NCBI GenBank assembly: GCA_944474755.1
Contig: OX104120.1
Span: 18,215,992 to 18,279,991 of the forward strand
Source: Limnoperna fortunei
Taxonomy: Eukaryota > Mollusca > Bivalvia > Mytilida > Modiolidae
Direction of reading: 5' to 3'
DNA: 64,000 nucleotides
The notes below the pieces were generated by a model that saw nothing but the letters and a program-made list of their open reading frames with translations, did no database searches and was not told the origin of the DNA. Shown here one piece after another: positions 51,501 through 53,286 of the stretch. Position 1 is the first letter of the stretch. Each line of letters opens with the position of its first letter. The translations under genes were made by a program, and so were the position numbers.

Positions 51501-53286
51501 AGCTTCTGTTTCTAAAAACTTGTGCTCTAAGGTGTTGAAAGCTCTTTCATTTGGTGTTCAAATCTAGATCAAAAAGGTATAGGCATTGCCTTGATGTCTA
51601 CAACAAGTTCTTTGAGTTGTTTAAAATTAGTGCTCTGAGGTGTGGGTAGTGTGTCTGTGTCAAAAGACTAGTGCTCTGAGGTGTTAGCAGTGCCTCATTA
51701 TCTAAAACTAGTGCTCTGAGGTGTTGGCAGCTCCCAGTATCTAAAATCTAGTACCTAGAAAGGTCAGCAAGTACAAATTATTTAAAAACTAGTGGTCTGA
51801 CATTTACTTACTTTTAATATAGGTTAAAAAACAAAATACAATAAACAAGTAACTGAAAAAATCATACCTATTAATAATATTAATAAAATTTTATATCAGG
51901 CCATCTAAACAGCAGCAGCTTTTGTCTTTTAAGGAAGTTGGGTTTTTAAGAATACATACTGTCACAGCTAGGCCCTGCAGAGTAAAATCCATCTTCACAG
52001 TTGGTACACTTATCAGGACTACTACACTTGCCTCCACTGTTGTACACTATACCCTTTAGTTTAGTATTCTGATAGGAAGATGCATAATATTTATTGCAGG
52101 CCTTTATCCCTAAGACATCTATTTTACCACCACATATTGCTAAAACATAAACGAGAGCAAAAACTAAACATTTTATATTTCCTTTTTTCTAAAAATTTAT
52201 GAGAAACACATTTTGATCATGTTTTCATTTTTATAACACAAAATACTGTAAATTAATGGCTGTTTAGTGACAACTCTATAAGTTAATAGGTGCCTATGGG
52301 GCCAAGTGGATAAGATAGTAACTAATTTACTATTGTCTTGTTGATTATAGCTTGTGTATGGAATGCCTTTTAAACATTGACTAACATCTTAGATTGTTAA
52401 GGTTTTTTTAAGTACGTTTACTGACATACCATAATCACAATGATCCTCAAATATAAATAGAAAGGTCCAACCAGTATTGCATGCTAAACTGTACTTGTAT
52501 GCAGATCTGAAAAATAGTTATCAACACTTAAGCAATATTTTAATAATTGATAAACTTTGATTACAAAAATGACTTATACACTAAGCTTGAAATGTGCCTG
52601 ATATTAGTTGCCAAGAGGACTTAAATCAGTTATCAGAAAACAAAGAGTAGTGATTAAAAAAGCTTACTGTGGACTTAAGAAAGGTAGGCTAATAAACAAT
52701 GGCCAATATTTGTTTGTTTGCATTCTTGTATATTATATTAAAAAATATATACATACAAATGTGATGTTGGACATTAAAAAGTGTTTGTAAATTATTCTTT
52801 CGAAGCTTTACATTTCACATGTCAACAAACAACAACATTACAGTTCTTTAATGGATGTGATTTTAATTGTTTAACCACCAAAAGGAATTAATTTTGGTTA
52901 ACATGAAATGTTAATAAATTTTATCTGGATCTTTCACCAATTTTTCATCTATAGCATGGCACCTAGTTTTTAATGGGAGAGGAAGCCAGAGTATCTGGAG
53001 AATACCCCTGACCTTCGGTAGGAAAAAAAATTAAACCTGGTCTATTAAGGTTCGAGTAGAGCACAGAGTGCAGTAAGGCTTGAGCCCAAATCTCTATGTT
53101 AACAGGCACATAATTAAAAGTAGATGACTACCTTAACCACCCAGCCACAAAGGTCCCCAACATTAGATGTAAATAAATACTATATGCAATGCTTACCTGT
53201 ATCTTGTACAACGACCCCAACTCCAGAAACTGCATTTGACAGTGTACTTCTCTTCAACATACCATTCTGTTATAGCAACATTTCTC
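365..53286 (-). CDS. Large multi-exon extracellular protein gene (partial, 27 exons seen)
   Basis: I rebuilt this gene by reading the minus strand exon by exon. Each of the 27 exons listed separately has an AG acceptor and a GT donor (mostly GTAAGT), and all 26 junctions preserve one reading frame, giving about 1594 codons. The N-terminal visible part is cysteine rich and ends in an EGF-like module. The rest is a series of beta-sandwich-like modules with linkers of the type 'SDGVTID', 'DTTPP', 'DITPPHPG' and 'DASPP', and WxxF/YxxxxIG-like strands that recall fibronectin type III folds. No signal peptide, membrane segment, start or stop codon is in the window. Large adhesive, matrix or receptor ectodomains of this design are common in molluscs and lancelets, but I cannot name an orthologue. 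Function is unknown. Confidence 0.9.
555..1372. repeat. Intron with a degraded interspersed repeat (about 820-1020)
   Basis: The stretch has no exon. Around 820-1020 it holds text such as 'gacggacggatagacggaca' and 'gcaatatagccccc', a recurrent style of interspersed repeat. Related 'aggaagt ... tgagaaaactgttac' text occurs at about 1735-1880 and 50580-50715. Confidence 0.4.
1373..1537 (-). CDS. Host gene exon 26
   Basis: One hundred and sixty-five nt (55 codons, phase 0 at both ends), acceptor TTTAG, donor GTACAT. It encodes '[20 protein letters not shown]' and '[11 protein letters not shown]', the F/W-x-x-F-D-P-x-x core and the YEFAI turn. Confidence 0.87.
1735..1900. repeat. Interspersed repeat, same family as 50580-50730
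   Basis: Shared order of words with the other copy: 'aacaggaagt', 'acagacctg', 'aatttcaag', and 'tgagaaaactgtta'. It is degraded and non-coding. Confidence 0.4.
2559..3358 (-). mobile_element. Non-autonomous pogo/Tigger-like element, deletion derivative
   Basis: The ends 'ccgtaaaaagtg' and 'cgttttacgg' form inverted repeats flanked by TA on both sides (2557-2558 and 3359-3360). The left part matches the reverse complement of the 3' end of the autonomous Tigger copy at 38071-40622, sharing 'gtattgtccgcagttttttt', 'tgcggattatacgta', 'cggtcgccattttgtt' and 'caaatggcgtcgtt'. The right part matches that copy's left end, for example 'ttacgtattgtccgcacc'. The transposase gene is gone. It therefore needs a transposase in trans. 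Confidence 0.85.
3424..3659 (-). CDS. Host gene exon 25
   Basis: Two hundred and thirty-six nt, acceptor TTTCAG, donor GTCAGT. It contains '[20 protein letters not shown]' and the linker '[16 protein letters not shown]', again the module-closing strands followed by a PP linker. Confidence 0.88.
3739..3981 (+). repeat. tRNA-derived SINE copy
   Basis: It starts with a box-A-like 'ggtggccaagtgg' and has 'tctactattgat', 'gtcaacactgagg' and 'cagggtgtgctcaactccaa' in the same order as the better copy at 24351. It ends near 'attcaaataacaaacaaac'. Box B is decayed. Confidence 0.7.
4252..4393 (-). CDS. Host gene exon 24
   Basis: One hundred and forty-two nt, acceptor ATGCAG, donor GTATGT. It reads '[18 protein letters not shown]' then '[20 protein letters not shown]', the start of another module with its W core. 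Confidence 0.88.
4700..4816. repeat. 117-bp repeat, near-identical to 6651-6767
   Basis: By eye the two copies differ at one position ('aacaaaac' versus 'aataaaac'). Their flanks are unrelated, so they are dispersed rather than adjacent copies. Confidence 0.8.
5003..6163. mobile_element. Foldback-type element rich in 'caaatcact' repeats
   Basis: The ends are inverted ('cccaagt' ... 'acttggg'). The left half is full of 'caaatcact' and the right half carries both orientations, so the strands can fold back. The middle (about 5400-5930) is unique and non-coding. No transposase and no clear target duplication is visible, so the class is open. Confidence 0.55.
5199..5316. repeat. 11-bp tandem array (caaatcactac/t)n
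   Basis: About eleven consecutive units of 11 bp, with variants 'caaattactac', 'caaatcggtgt' and 'caaatcactgt'. The array sits inside the foldback element. Confidence 0.85.
6598..6935. repeat. Two diverged copies of a roughly 170-bp unit
   Basis: The words 'accagcattacaacaatt', 'ctgtttttctgatcaagg' and 'aagactttgat' occur twice in the same order. Each is followed by related text ('ccttgccgtaggacttgg' versus 'ccttgcctggcagcttgg'). The first unit includes the 117-bp copy shared with 4700-4816. Confidence 0.65.
7239..7264 (-). CDS. Host gene exon 23, 26-nt microexon
   Basis: Twenty-six nt between acceptor TTTCAG and donor GTAAGT. With the last base of exon 22 it makes exactly nine codons, 'GLVIGHHQD', and hands over to exon 24 in phase 0. 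Without it exon 22 cannot be joined to exon 24 in frame. That requirement supports it as a real, constitutive microexon. Confidence 0.8.
7265..8450. other. Intron, nothing recognised
   Basis: AT-rich intron between exons 22 and 23. Short open frames around 7519-7931 have no recognisable domain. I see no repeat with clear ends here. Confidence 0.5.
8451..9440. mobile_element. Interspersed repeat with 'gctcacctga ... tcaggtgagc' ends
   Basis: Inverted ends 'gctcacctga' near 8475 and 'tcaggtgagc' near 9427 bound about 1 kb. Inside, a unit with 'agggaaataactcctataag', 'gatgatgt.tgcaa' and 'tttcaaagca' occurs twice (about 8570-8890 and 9050-9350). A long C run lies at about 8694-8712. Repeats of this style are widespread in bivalves from general experience. 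There is no coding capacity. Confidence 0.65.
9884..10019 (-). CDS. Host gene exon 22
   Basis: One hundred and thirty-six nt, acceptor TCAAG, donor GTAACT. It reads '[16 protein letters not shown]' and '[16 protein letters not shown]', and ends 'QPCNMT' plus one base. This is a textbook closing strand plus linker of the repeated module. Confidence 0.9.
10020..11287. other. Intron, nothing recognised
   Basis: Only a short inverted pair around 'atgcattttctcg' (about 10455) and 'cgacaagaaaatgcat' (about 10504) stands out. No coding text is seen. Confidence 0.5.
11288..11485 (-). CDS. Host gene exon 21
   Basis: One hundred and ninety-eight nt (66 codons, phase 0 at both ends), acceptor TCAAG, donor GTAAAG. 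It begins '[20 protein letters not shown]' and ends '[10 protein letters not shown]'. The DIRS element is in the intron to its right. Confidence 0.88.
12461..12611. repeat. DIRS inverted terminal repeat, left arm
   Basis: About 151 bp that is the reverse complement of 17038-17188 with at least one mismatch. Shared words include 'ctatgagcggtagagcgtat' and 'tctcctagtccgtgcggc'. Confidence 0.9.
12685..12817. repeat. DIRS internal complementary region (ICR)
   Basis: Positions 12685-12770 are the reverse complement of the left end (12386-12471). Positions 12767-12817 are the reverse complement of the right end (about 17171-17221), with one mismatch seen. The two parts meet at a shared 4-base word, CATT. 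This head-to-tail copy of both ends is the known template for rebuilding the termini in DIRS replication. Confidence 0.92.
12906..14531 (-). CDS. DIRS RNase H remnant plus tyrosine recombinase
   Basis: This 541-codon frame begins inside RNase H ('[20 protein letters not shown]', holding a catalytic aspartate, then '[17 protein letters not shown]'). From about residue 230 it continues into a tyrosine recombinase. The recombinase residues are visible: R379 in '[12 protein letters not shown]', H488 and R491 in '[10 protein letters not shown]', and Y524 in 'FFKFYHRN'. The listed ATG is only the first methionine after a deletion junction, not a true start, because the rest of RT and the first part of RNase H are missing upstream. 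The recombinase would cut and join DNA of the circular intermediate. The recombinase portion looks complete and uninterrupted. Confidence 0.9.
   Translation of the reverse strand: MMTLFSLQSFVSSIAFLHVGIRSDNVSAVTYINNMGGMSSILLDELSAKIWNWCAERDIFLTAQYIPGSENIVADQMSRNFSNSAEWKLKEDIFDRICHQFFNPDIDLFATRLNCQLSNFASWSFDPQASFTDAFTISWAGLKPYIFPPFNQIGKVIDKILIEDVEKCILIVPFWPTQNWFSLLISVLISLPVRLPRRGYFKNSKHQGVASFKKQTELSRVSCVRKRLINRGLSKEAVDVIIASWRPSTLKQYELAWRKFIFWCHQGKVNPFCPSEENIIEYFNFLKHQKLSYSVINSNRSMLTQTLPFFGVKISQFSLIPRMLKGCFNNNPPRVRYSYMWDVNLVLNFLSSLYPLEDLCLKDLTLKLTALVALTTAARAQTLSALDLQYASFLDKEKVFIFQIQDLIKTSRPGVSQPAVVLKKFSKPELCVVKTLIAYIKRTKTVRKTSKLFISFVTFHSVTTSTLARWLKTVLCSAGINIDYFKAHSFRGATASTAFNSGCSVKHIMSTANWSSAKTFFKFYHRNIVESDIDFASAVLS
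14521..15114 (-). pseudogene. DIRS reverse transcriptase, truncated at the YIDD motif
   Basis: The frame contains reverse transcriptase motifs in order: '[15 protein letters not shown]', '[20 protein letters not shown]', '[12 protein letters not shown]' and the catalytic 'YYIDDS'. Right after the aspartates the sequence jumps to the RNase H of the next frame. The palm end, thumb and start of RNase H, which in relatives take about 150-180 codons, are therefore deleted and the frame is shifted. The upstream limit is uncertain. The frame may overlap the gag tail, as in other DIRS elements. Confidence 0.88.
15130..16654 (-). pseudogene. DIRS gag-like ORF, frameshifted
   Basis: Translation likely starts at the ATG at 16654 ('[13 protein letters not shown]'); an upstream ATG at 16702 is less plausible. 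The frame runs through an acidic and basic low-complexity region to '[14 protein letters not shown]'. The homologous text then continues in another frame ('[20 protein letters not shown]') starting near 15692, so an indel lies at about 15680-15700. A TAA follows 'MRGGN' near 15300. The typical arginine/glycine-rich tail ('[14 protein letters not shown]') still reads beyond that stop to about 15130. This would be the nucleic-acid-binding structural protein of the element. Confidence 0.8.
17038..17188. repeat. DIRS inverted terminal repeat, right arm
   Basis: Reverse complement of the left arm at 12461-12611. Beyond it, 17189-17221 is an end-specific extension that is copied in inverted form in the internal complementary region. 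Confidence 0.9.
17641..17667 (-). CDS. Host gene exon 20, 27-nt microexon
   Basis: Twenty-seven nt between acceptor TTGCAG and donor GTAAGT, encoding 'DFQADIPSV'. It is phase 0 at both ends, so skipping it keeps the frame. Its first 16 nt match 13 of 16 positions inside the next exon's start, which encodes 'DFQTD'. Support is the two good splice sites, the open frame and the fit with both neighbours. RNA evidence is lacking. Confidence 0.7.
17668..18912. other. Intron with a short (TTA)n tract
   Basis: A TTA microsatellite lies at about 18511-18536 and a C run near 18030. Otherwise I see only AT-rich intron without coding text. Confidence 0.5.
18913..19169 (-). CDS. Host gene exon 19
   Basis: Two hundred and fifty-seven nt, acceptor ACTAG, donor GTAAGT. 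It holds '[20 protein letters not shown]' and '[19 protein letters not shown]', then 'GVVLDIDTL', where the next (micro)exon is attached. Confidence 0.88.
19170..20995. other. Intron with low-complexity and degraded repeat text
   Basis: A short duplication ('tggaaaagtatggaa ... gggtag.gacaga') occurs near 20005 and 20042. A block at 20180-20280 is rich in 'cgccaa', 'ggcgag' and 'gcccaatgcgag', which resembles text at 46183-46260. A C run lies at about 20726-20740. No gene is seen. Confidence 0.4.
21000..22957. repeat. About 2-kb minisatellite, unit near 32 bp
   Basis: Dozens of imperfect copies of a unit built from 'ttgttttggttagccatgtc' and 'tagttgtgttag'. Unit length varies between copies through changes in the T run and loss of the last part. 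It lies in the intron between exons 18 and 19. Confidence 0.95.
23099..23252 (-). CDS. Host gene exon 18
   Basis: One hundred and fifty-four nt, acceptor CTTCAG, donor GTAAGT. It has the linker '[16 protein letters not shown]' and '[10 protein letters not shown]', a YxxAIG turn typical of these modules. The big minisatellite lies in the intron to its left. Confidence 0.9.
24351..24560 (+). repeat. tRNA-derived SINE copy (best preserved)
   Basis: The head has a box-A-like 'ggtggccgagtgg' and a box-B-like 'gggtttgattctc' about 60 bases apart, as in a pol III promoter from a tRNA. The body follows with 'cagggtgtactcgactccaa', 'ttgacaaggattgccagttt' and 'cgggcttcctccccca'. Related copies are at 3739 (+), 47731 (-), 50755 (+), 52290 (+, partial), 52910 (-) and 41694 (-, partial). 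Confidence 0.85.
24878..25096 (-). CDS. Host gene exon 17
   Basis: Two hundred and nineteen nt (73 codons, phase 0 at both ends), acceptor TTTCAG, donor GTAAAG. It reads '[20 protein letters not shown]' and '[18 protein letters not shown]', matching the W-core and the closing strands of the repeated module. Confidence 0.88.
25097..26265. other. Intron, nothing recognised
   Basis: AT-rich, with a C run near 25855-25864. No ORF or repeat with ends can be supported. Confidence 0.5.
26266..26416 (-). CDS. Host gene exon 16
   Basis: One hundred and fifty-one nt, acceptor TTACAG, donor GTATGA. Two of the three frames carry stops. The open one reads '[20 protein letters not shown]' and '[19 protein letters not shown]', and it is the one that fits both neighbours. 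Confidence 0.87.
26417..27905. other. Intron, nothing recognised
   Basis: AT-rich intron. Short frames near 26614-26835 and 27514-27696 have no coding features. Confidence 0.5.
27906..28183 (-). CDS. Host gene exon 15
   Basis: Two hundred and seventy-eight nt, acceptor TGTAG, donor GTAAGT. It includes '[20 protein letters not shown]' and the linker '[15 protein letters not shown]'. The split TGT-GTG codons at its end restore the frame with exon 16. Confidence 0.9.
28184..29108. repeat. Intron with two diverged related segments
   Basis: Text near 28450-28550 and 28900-28995 shares 'ttgacctcc', 'tcagtattnttc', 'aagttcataactg/gtgcataactg'. This may be an old duplication. No coding sequence is seen. 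Confidence 0.35.
29109..29321 (-). CDS. Host gene exon 14
   Basis: Two hundred and thirteen nt (71 codons, phase 0 at both ends), acceptor TTACAG, donor GTAAGT. It starts with '[19 protein letters not shown]' and contains '[20 protein letters not shown]' and 'IVGTSCADK'. This is the clearest copy of the module: linker, DG, W core, SG-V-x-x-Y, and the IG/VG turn. Confidence 0.9.
29322..29832. other. Intron, nothing recognised
   Basis: AT-rich sequence between exons 13 and 14 with no feature I can support. Confidence 0.5.
29833..30057 (-). CDS. Host gene exon 13
   Basis: Two hundred and twenty-five nt (75 codons, phase 0 at both ends), acceptor CTGCAG, donor GTAAGT. It has a local cysteine cluster, '[19 protein letters not shown]', and ends with '[20 protein letters not shown]', the usual closing strands of the module. 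Confidence 0.88.
30296..30436. repeat. 140-bp palindromic (hairpin) repeat, copy 1
   Basis: 'gggttattgcatgaata' at the left pairs with 'atccatgcaataaccc' at the right, with further pairing around 'gcaatatagc'. A near-identical copy is at 31218-31357. Confidence 0.8.
30437..31212. repeat. Duplicated 770-bp unit, copy 1
   Basis: Near-identical over its length to 31706-32470, sharing for example 'aggtccaatattatcatatt', 'tacccttcattcgg' and 'ggaaattac.taaaag.ccga'. It carries the small minus-strand ORF listed at 30772. Confidence 0.85.
30772..31047 (-). CDS. Small ORF conserved in both 770-bp units (unknown)
   Basis: A 91-codon frame starting '[20 protein letters not shown]' with '[17 protein letters not shown]' and a basic stretch '[10 protein letters not shown]'. 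The same N-terminal text appears in the other unit ('[20 protein letters not shown]'). I do not recognise a domain. It may be the first exon of a mobile-element gene or of an old duplicated host gene. Confidence 0.4.
   Translation of the reverse strand: MAENDIHDLLSRGKLAEPLETEQMEVNSIVDKSKFHRPTKEKSKCKLYKMGFKYRVHKWLVSLKAGIYASTLKFCHFLAMKVCHFNGRKFR
31218..31357. repeat. 140-bp palindromic (hairpin) repeat, copy 2
   Basis: Same design as 30296-30436 ('gggttattgcatgaatattg' pairing with 'caatattcatgcaataa'). The two copies are in direct orientation and flank the first 770-bp unit. Confidence 0.8.
31430..31700. repeat. Palindrome cluster of 'tgtattggcct' words
   Basis: 'tgtattggcct' and its complement 'aggccaatac' recur many times. 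A strong hairpin pairs 'tgatgatttctgtattggcc' (near 31573) with 'ggccaatacagaaatcatca' (near 31672), with arms of about 39 bp. Non-coding. Confidence 0.75.
31706..32470. repeat. Duplicated 770-bp unit, copy 2
   Basis: Second copy of the unit, same orientation, separated from the first by a hairpin repeat and a palindrome cluster. It differs by small indels that break the small ORF. Confidence 0.85.
32076..32318 (-). pseudogene. Second copy of the small ORF, frame broken
   Basis: The first 35 codons match the copy at 30772-31047. A small deletion near 'KFHR' then changes the frame, so the C-terminal part differs. Confidence 0.4.
32471..33248. other. Intron, nothing recognised
   Basis: No exon, ORF or bounded repeat can be supported here. 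Confidence 0.45.
33249..33375 (-). CDS. Host gene exon 12
   Basis: One hundred and twenty-seven nt, acceptor TTTTAG, donor GTAAGT. It reads '[20 protein letters not shown]', the W-x-x-x-D-x-x-SGL-x-x-x-x-W/Y core of the repeated module. It joins the next exon in frame. Confidence 0.88.
33376..34285. other. Intron, nothing recognised
   Basis: AT-rich, with short chance frames at 33743-34126 on both strands. No splice-supported coding sequence is seen. Confidence 0.5.
34286..34586 (-). CDS. Host gene exon 11
   Basis: Three hundred and one nt, acceptor TTACAG, donor GTAAGT. It encodes '[16 protein letters not shown]', '[20 protein letters not shown]' and the linker '[12 protein letters not shown]'. 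The 'DASPP' linker marks a module boundary like the later 'DITPP' and 'DTTPP' linkers. Confidence 0.9.
34587..36014. other. Intron, nothing recognised
   Basis: AT-rich intron up to the foldback MITE at 36015. No feature can be supported. Confidence 0.5.
36015..36789. mobile_element. Foldback MITE copy A (TATGGAACGCC ends, 6-bp TSD)
   Basis: It begins 'tatggaacgccaaattaaca' and ends with the exact inverse. It is flanked by the direct repeat 'ggtttt' (36009-36014 and 36790-36795). The inside is a chain of short palindromes 'gaagatatcttc' alternating with 'gaagataggt/acctatcttc' and 'aattcaatt' spacers. There is no coding capacity; the long 'KIGS'-type open frames in it are artefacts of the repeat. 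It is in opposite orientation to copy B. Confidence 0.93.
37192..37543 (-). CDS. Host gene exon 10
   Basis: Three hundred and fifty-two nt, the longest exon seen, acceptor TTGTAG, donor GTAAGT. It starts with '[20 protein letters not shown]', a typical last pair of strands of a beta-sandwich repeat, followed by '[14 protein letters not shown]', and then a second module with '[12 protein letters not shown]'. The Tigger element lies in the intron to its right. Confidence 0.9.
38626..39975 (+). CDS. pogo/Tigger-type DDE transposase, uninterrupted
   Basis: This 449-residue protein has an N-terminal helix-turn-helix of the Psq/CENP-B kind ('[15 protein letters not shown]', 'NIRKWRKQ'), then a CENP-B-like DNA-binding segment (about residues 65-135, '[20 protein letters not shown]'). 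A DDE catalytic core follows. The triad is visible: D170 in '[14 protein letters not shown]', D276 in '[10 protein letters not shown]' and D313 in '[12 protein letters not shown]'. D276 and D313 are 37 residues apart. The tail is acidic. Length and motifs are those of full-length family members, with no stop or frameshift. It would bind the terminal repeats and carry out cut-and-paste transposition into TA. I cannot tell whether it is expressed. Confidence 0.95.
   Translation: MGKIRQSFTAKEKLKVISYAEAHGNRAAGREYSIDESNIRKWRKQKDRLQAMPRNKMADRGGAAHYPEIESALLPWVEDRRKQGVAVSTNEIRLKALHLVKDIECIKPFAASADWAYAFLRRHNLSIRRRTHISQKLPEDFEDKLTKFQSFIIQSRKKHKYDLSQIGNADQTPLTFDMPADTTVAPKGSKSVTVKTTGNEKNRFTVMLACTADGGKLPPYVVFKRKTMPKLKFPPGITVKVHPNGWFDDNIMKDWLTKIWGRRPGANLSRSLLVLDAFRCHRSETVKQILKSEHRTDIAIIPGGMTSMLQPLDVSINKPMKVMLRQKWNNWISGDDHSFTNGGRMRKPELPTICSWIVEAWNELDPQIIVHAFKKCTISNAMDGTEDDIVWEDQDNHTKVTEEESSEIEDDREIYYNDEEDEENTPLAALKDIYQLFREEDDESDFEGF
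40052..40057 (+). terminator. Polyadenylation signal of the transposase gene
   Basis: An AATAAA lies 77 bases after the transposase stop codon and before the right terminal repeat, a reasonable place for 3'-end formation. Confidence 0.5.
41387..41557 (-). CDS. Host gene exon 9
   Basis: One hundred and seventy-one nt (57 codons, phase 0 at both ends), acceptor TTGCAG, donor GTACAT. It holds '[20 protein letters not shown]', a WxxWxD-S-x-YEY core that recurs in later modules such as '[16 protein letters not shown]'. The exon is symmetric and could be skipped without a frameshift. Confidence 0.88.
41694..41745 (-). repeat. SINE fragment (3' part)
   Basis: 'ttttattgggggaagaagcc' and 'ggagtaccctgagagaac' match the complement of the SINE body near 24510-24540. 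The tRNA-like head is missing. Confidence 0.55.
41950..42172 (-). CDS. Host gene exon 8
   Basis: Two hundred and twenty-three nt, acceptor TTTCAG, donor GTAAGT. It encodes '[15 protein letters not shown]', then '[14 protein letters not shown]' and '[17 protein letters not shown]'. The alternating hydrophobic strands and the paired cysteines fit an extracellular beta module. Confidence 0.88.
42249..42362. repeat. 114-bp palindromic MITE
   Basis: 'ataaggcaattggttt' at the left is the exact inverse of 'aaaccaattgccttat' at the right. Inner arms 'ctttctca' and 'tgagaaag', plus 'tctcaggtga' and 'tcacctgaga', also pair, so nearly the whole segment folds into one hairpin. Confidence 0.85.
42363..43563. 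other. Intron, nothing recognised
   Basis: T-rich stretch around 43240-43290. No coding or bounded repeat feature is seen. Confidence 0.45.
43564..43696 (-). CDS. Host gene exon 7
   Basis: One hundred and thirty-three nt, acceptor TTAG, donor GTAAGT. It contains '[19 protein letters not shown]' and '[17 protein letters not shown]'. Only the frame that links exons 6 and 8 is open. The degraded Ty3/Gypsy fragment lies in the intron to its right. Confidence 0.88.
43880..45260 (+). pseudogene. Ty3/Gypsy-like gag-pol remnant
   Basis: A zinc-knuckle segment ('[14 protein letters not shown]', then '[11 protein letters not shown]') is followed, after a large internal loss of protease and reverse transcriptase, by the end of RNase H ('[18 protein letters not shown]'). 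Next come the integrase zinc region ('[20 protein letters not shown]'), integrase core text ('[17 protein letters not shown]', 'FATYGIPT', 'IITDCGQ') and '[13 protein letters not shown]'. The frames shift and stops occur throughout. I see no LTRs. It is an old, dead copy in the intron between exons 6 and 7. Confidence 0.85.
45505..45762 (-). CDS. Host gene exon 6
   Basis: Two hundred and fifty-eight nt, acceptor TTTTAG, donor GTATGT. It encodes about 85 residues starting '[20 protein letters not shown]' and holding '[11 protein letters not shown]'. This looks like the first beta-rich module after the EGF-like unit. No cysteines are present. Confidence 0.88.
46163..47424. mobile_element. Possible non-autonomous element with CAGGGAT ends
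   Basis: Left 'cagggatgaaacttaac' and right 'gttaagctctatccctg' are inverted. Both are flanked by 'ttaat' on the outer side. Subterminal text is related too ('gttgggcgacc' near the left, 'gttgggctcc' near the right). No ORF of note lies inside. The short end and decay leave the class open. Confidence 0.5.
47731..47989 (-). repeat. tRNA-derived SINE copy
   Basis: On the minus strand it reads 'ggcctctgtggctgagggg', 'ctactattgatcacatggtc', 'gcaggcaggttgtgctcaac' and 'ccccaataaaaactgggcgc', in the same order as the copy at 24351. It ends in 'aaacaaacaaaatc'. Confidence 0.8.
48772..48885 (-). CDS. Host gene exon 5, EGF-like module
   Basis: One hundred and fourteen nt, acceptor TTTTAG, donor GTAAGT. 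The product reads as one EGF-like unit with the cysteine order C-CYPGTC-QCVC-GDHC and the typical '[12 protein letters not shown]' end. Together with exons 1-4 it forms the disulfide-rich N-terminal part, and the beta-sandwich series starts right after it. Confidence 0.88.
48886..50223. repeat. Intron with a diverged local repeat
   Basis: Between about 49070 and 49470 a unit with 'accttgaaatttgac', 'cctgatat.taaca' and 'caaagtttcat.gaaat' occurs about three times with strong divergence. The rest holds nothing I can name. Confidence 0.45.
50224..50364 (-). CDS. Host gene exon 4, cysteine/histidine-rich
   Basis: One hundred and forty-one nt, acceptor TTTCAG, donor GTAAGT. It encodes '[20 protein letters not shown]' followed by 'VYCHGE' and ends in 'NTKCQ'. 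This continues the small disulfide-rich module series. The exon joins exon 5 through a split lysine codon. Confidence 0.88.
50580..50730. repeat. Interspersed repeat, same family as 1735-1900
   Basis: It carries 'aacaggaagtaggt', 'acagacctgaaat', 'aaaatttcaagtgg' and 'tgagaaaactgttat', parallel to the other copy. Confidence 0.4.
50755..50965 (+). repeat. tRNA-derived SINE copy, damaged head
   Basis: 'tggcctcggtggcagag', 'tactattgatcacatg', 'tgaacactgaggtt' and 'gaaggtcaggagtttctctg' follow the order of the SINE. Part of the head is deleted. Confidence 0.65.
51050..51770. repeat. Imperfect 45-60-bp tandem array
   Basis: The phrase 'tctaaaaactagtgctctga' plus 'ggtgt.ggcagctc' recurs about a dozen times with variants ('gtgctctaaggtgcaagcag', 'tgctgaggtgtctgcagc'). 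It lies in the intron between exons 3 and 4. Confidence 0.8.
51960..52139 (-). CDS. Host gene exon 3, cysteine-rich
   Basis: One hundred and eighty nt, acceptor TTTTAG, donor GTATGT. It encodes '[18 protein letters not shown]' and then '[18 protein letters not shown]', which ends in 'PSCDIC'. The closely spaced cysteines around '[15 protein letters not shown]' resemble laminin-EGF or TNF-receptor/ephrin-receptor-like cysteine-rich repeats. That assignment rests on pattern only. Confidence 0.88.
52290..52380 (+). repeat. SINE fragment (head only)
   Basis: 'ggggccaagtggataagata' and 'tttactattg.c' match the SINE head. The body is lost. Confidence 0.45.
52430..52506 (-). CDS. Host gene exon 2
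   Basis: Seventy-seven nt, acceptor TTTCAG, donor GTATGT. It continues the cysteine-rich region with 'SLACNTGW' and 'EDHCDYA'. Only one frame is open and it joins both neighbours without a shift. Confidence 0.85.
52910..53158 (-). repeat. tRNA-derived SINE copy, diverged
   Basis: On the minus strand it reads 'gggacctttgtggctgggtg', 'gtagtcatctacttttaatt', 'tgggctcaagcc' and 'aggtcaggggtattctcc', in SINE order. It abuts exon 1 of the host gene within 40 bp. Confidence 0.65.
53197..53286 (-). CDS. Host gene exon 1 (of those visible)
   Basis: Ninety nt with acceptor ATAG and donor GTAAGC. It encodes a segment with '[14 protein letters not shown]', giving two cysteines and an aromatic cluster. 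It enters in phase 1 and leaves in phase 2, so an earlier exon must lie to the right. I did not find that exon between here and 64000. Confidence 0.85.
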
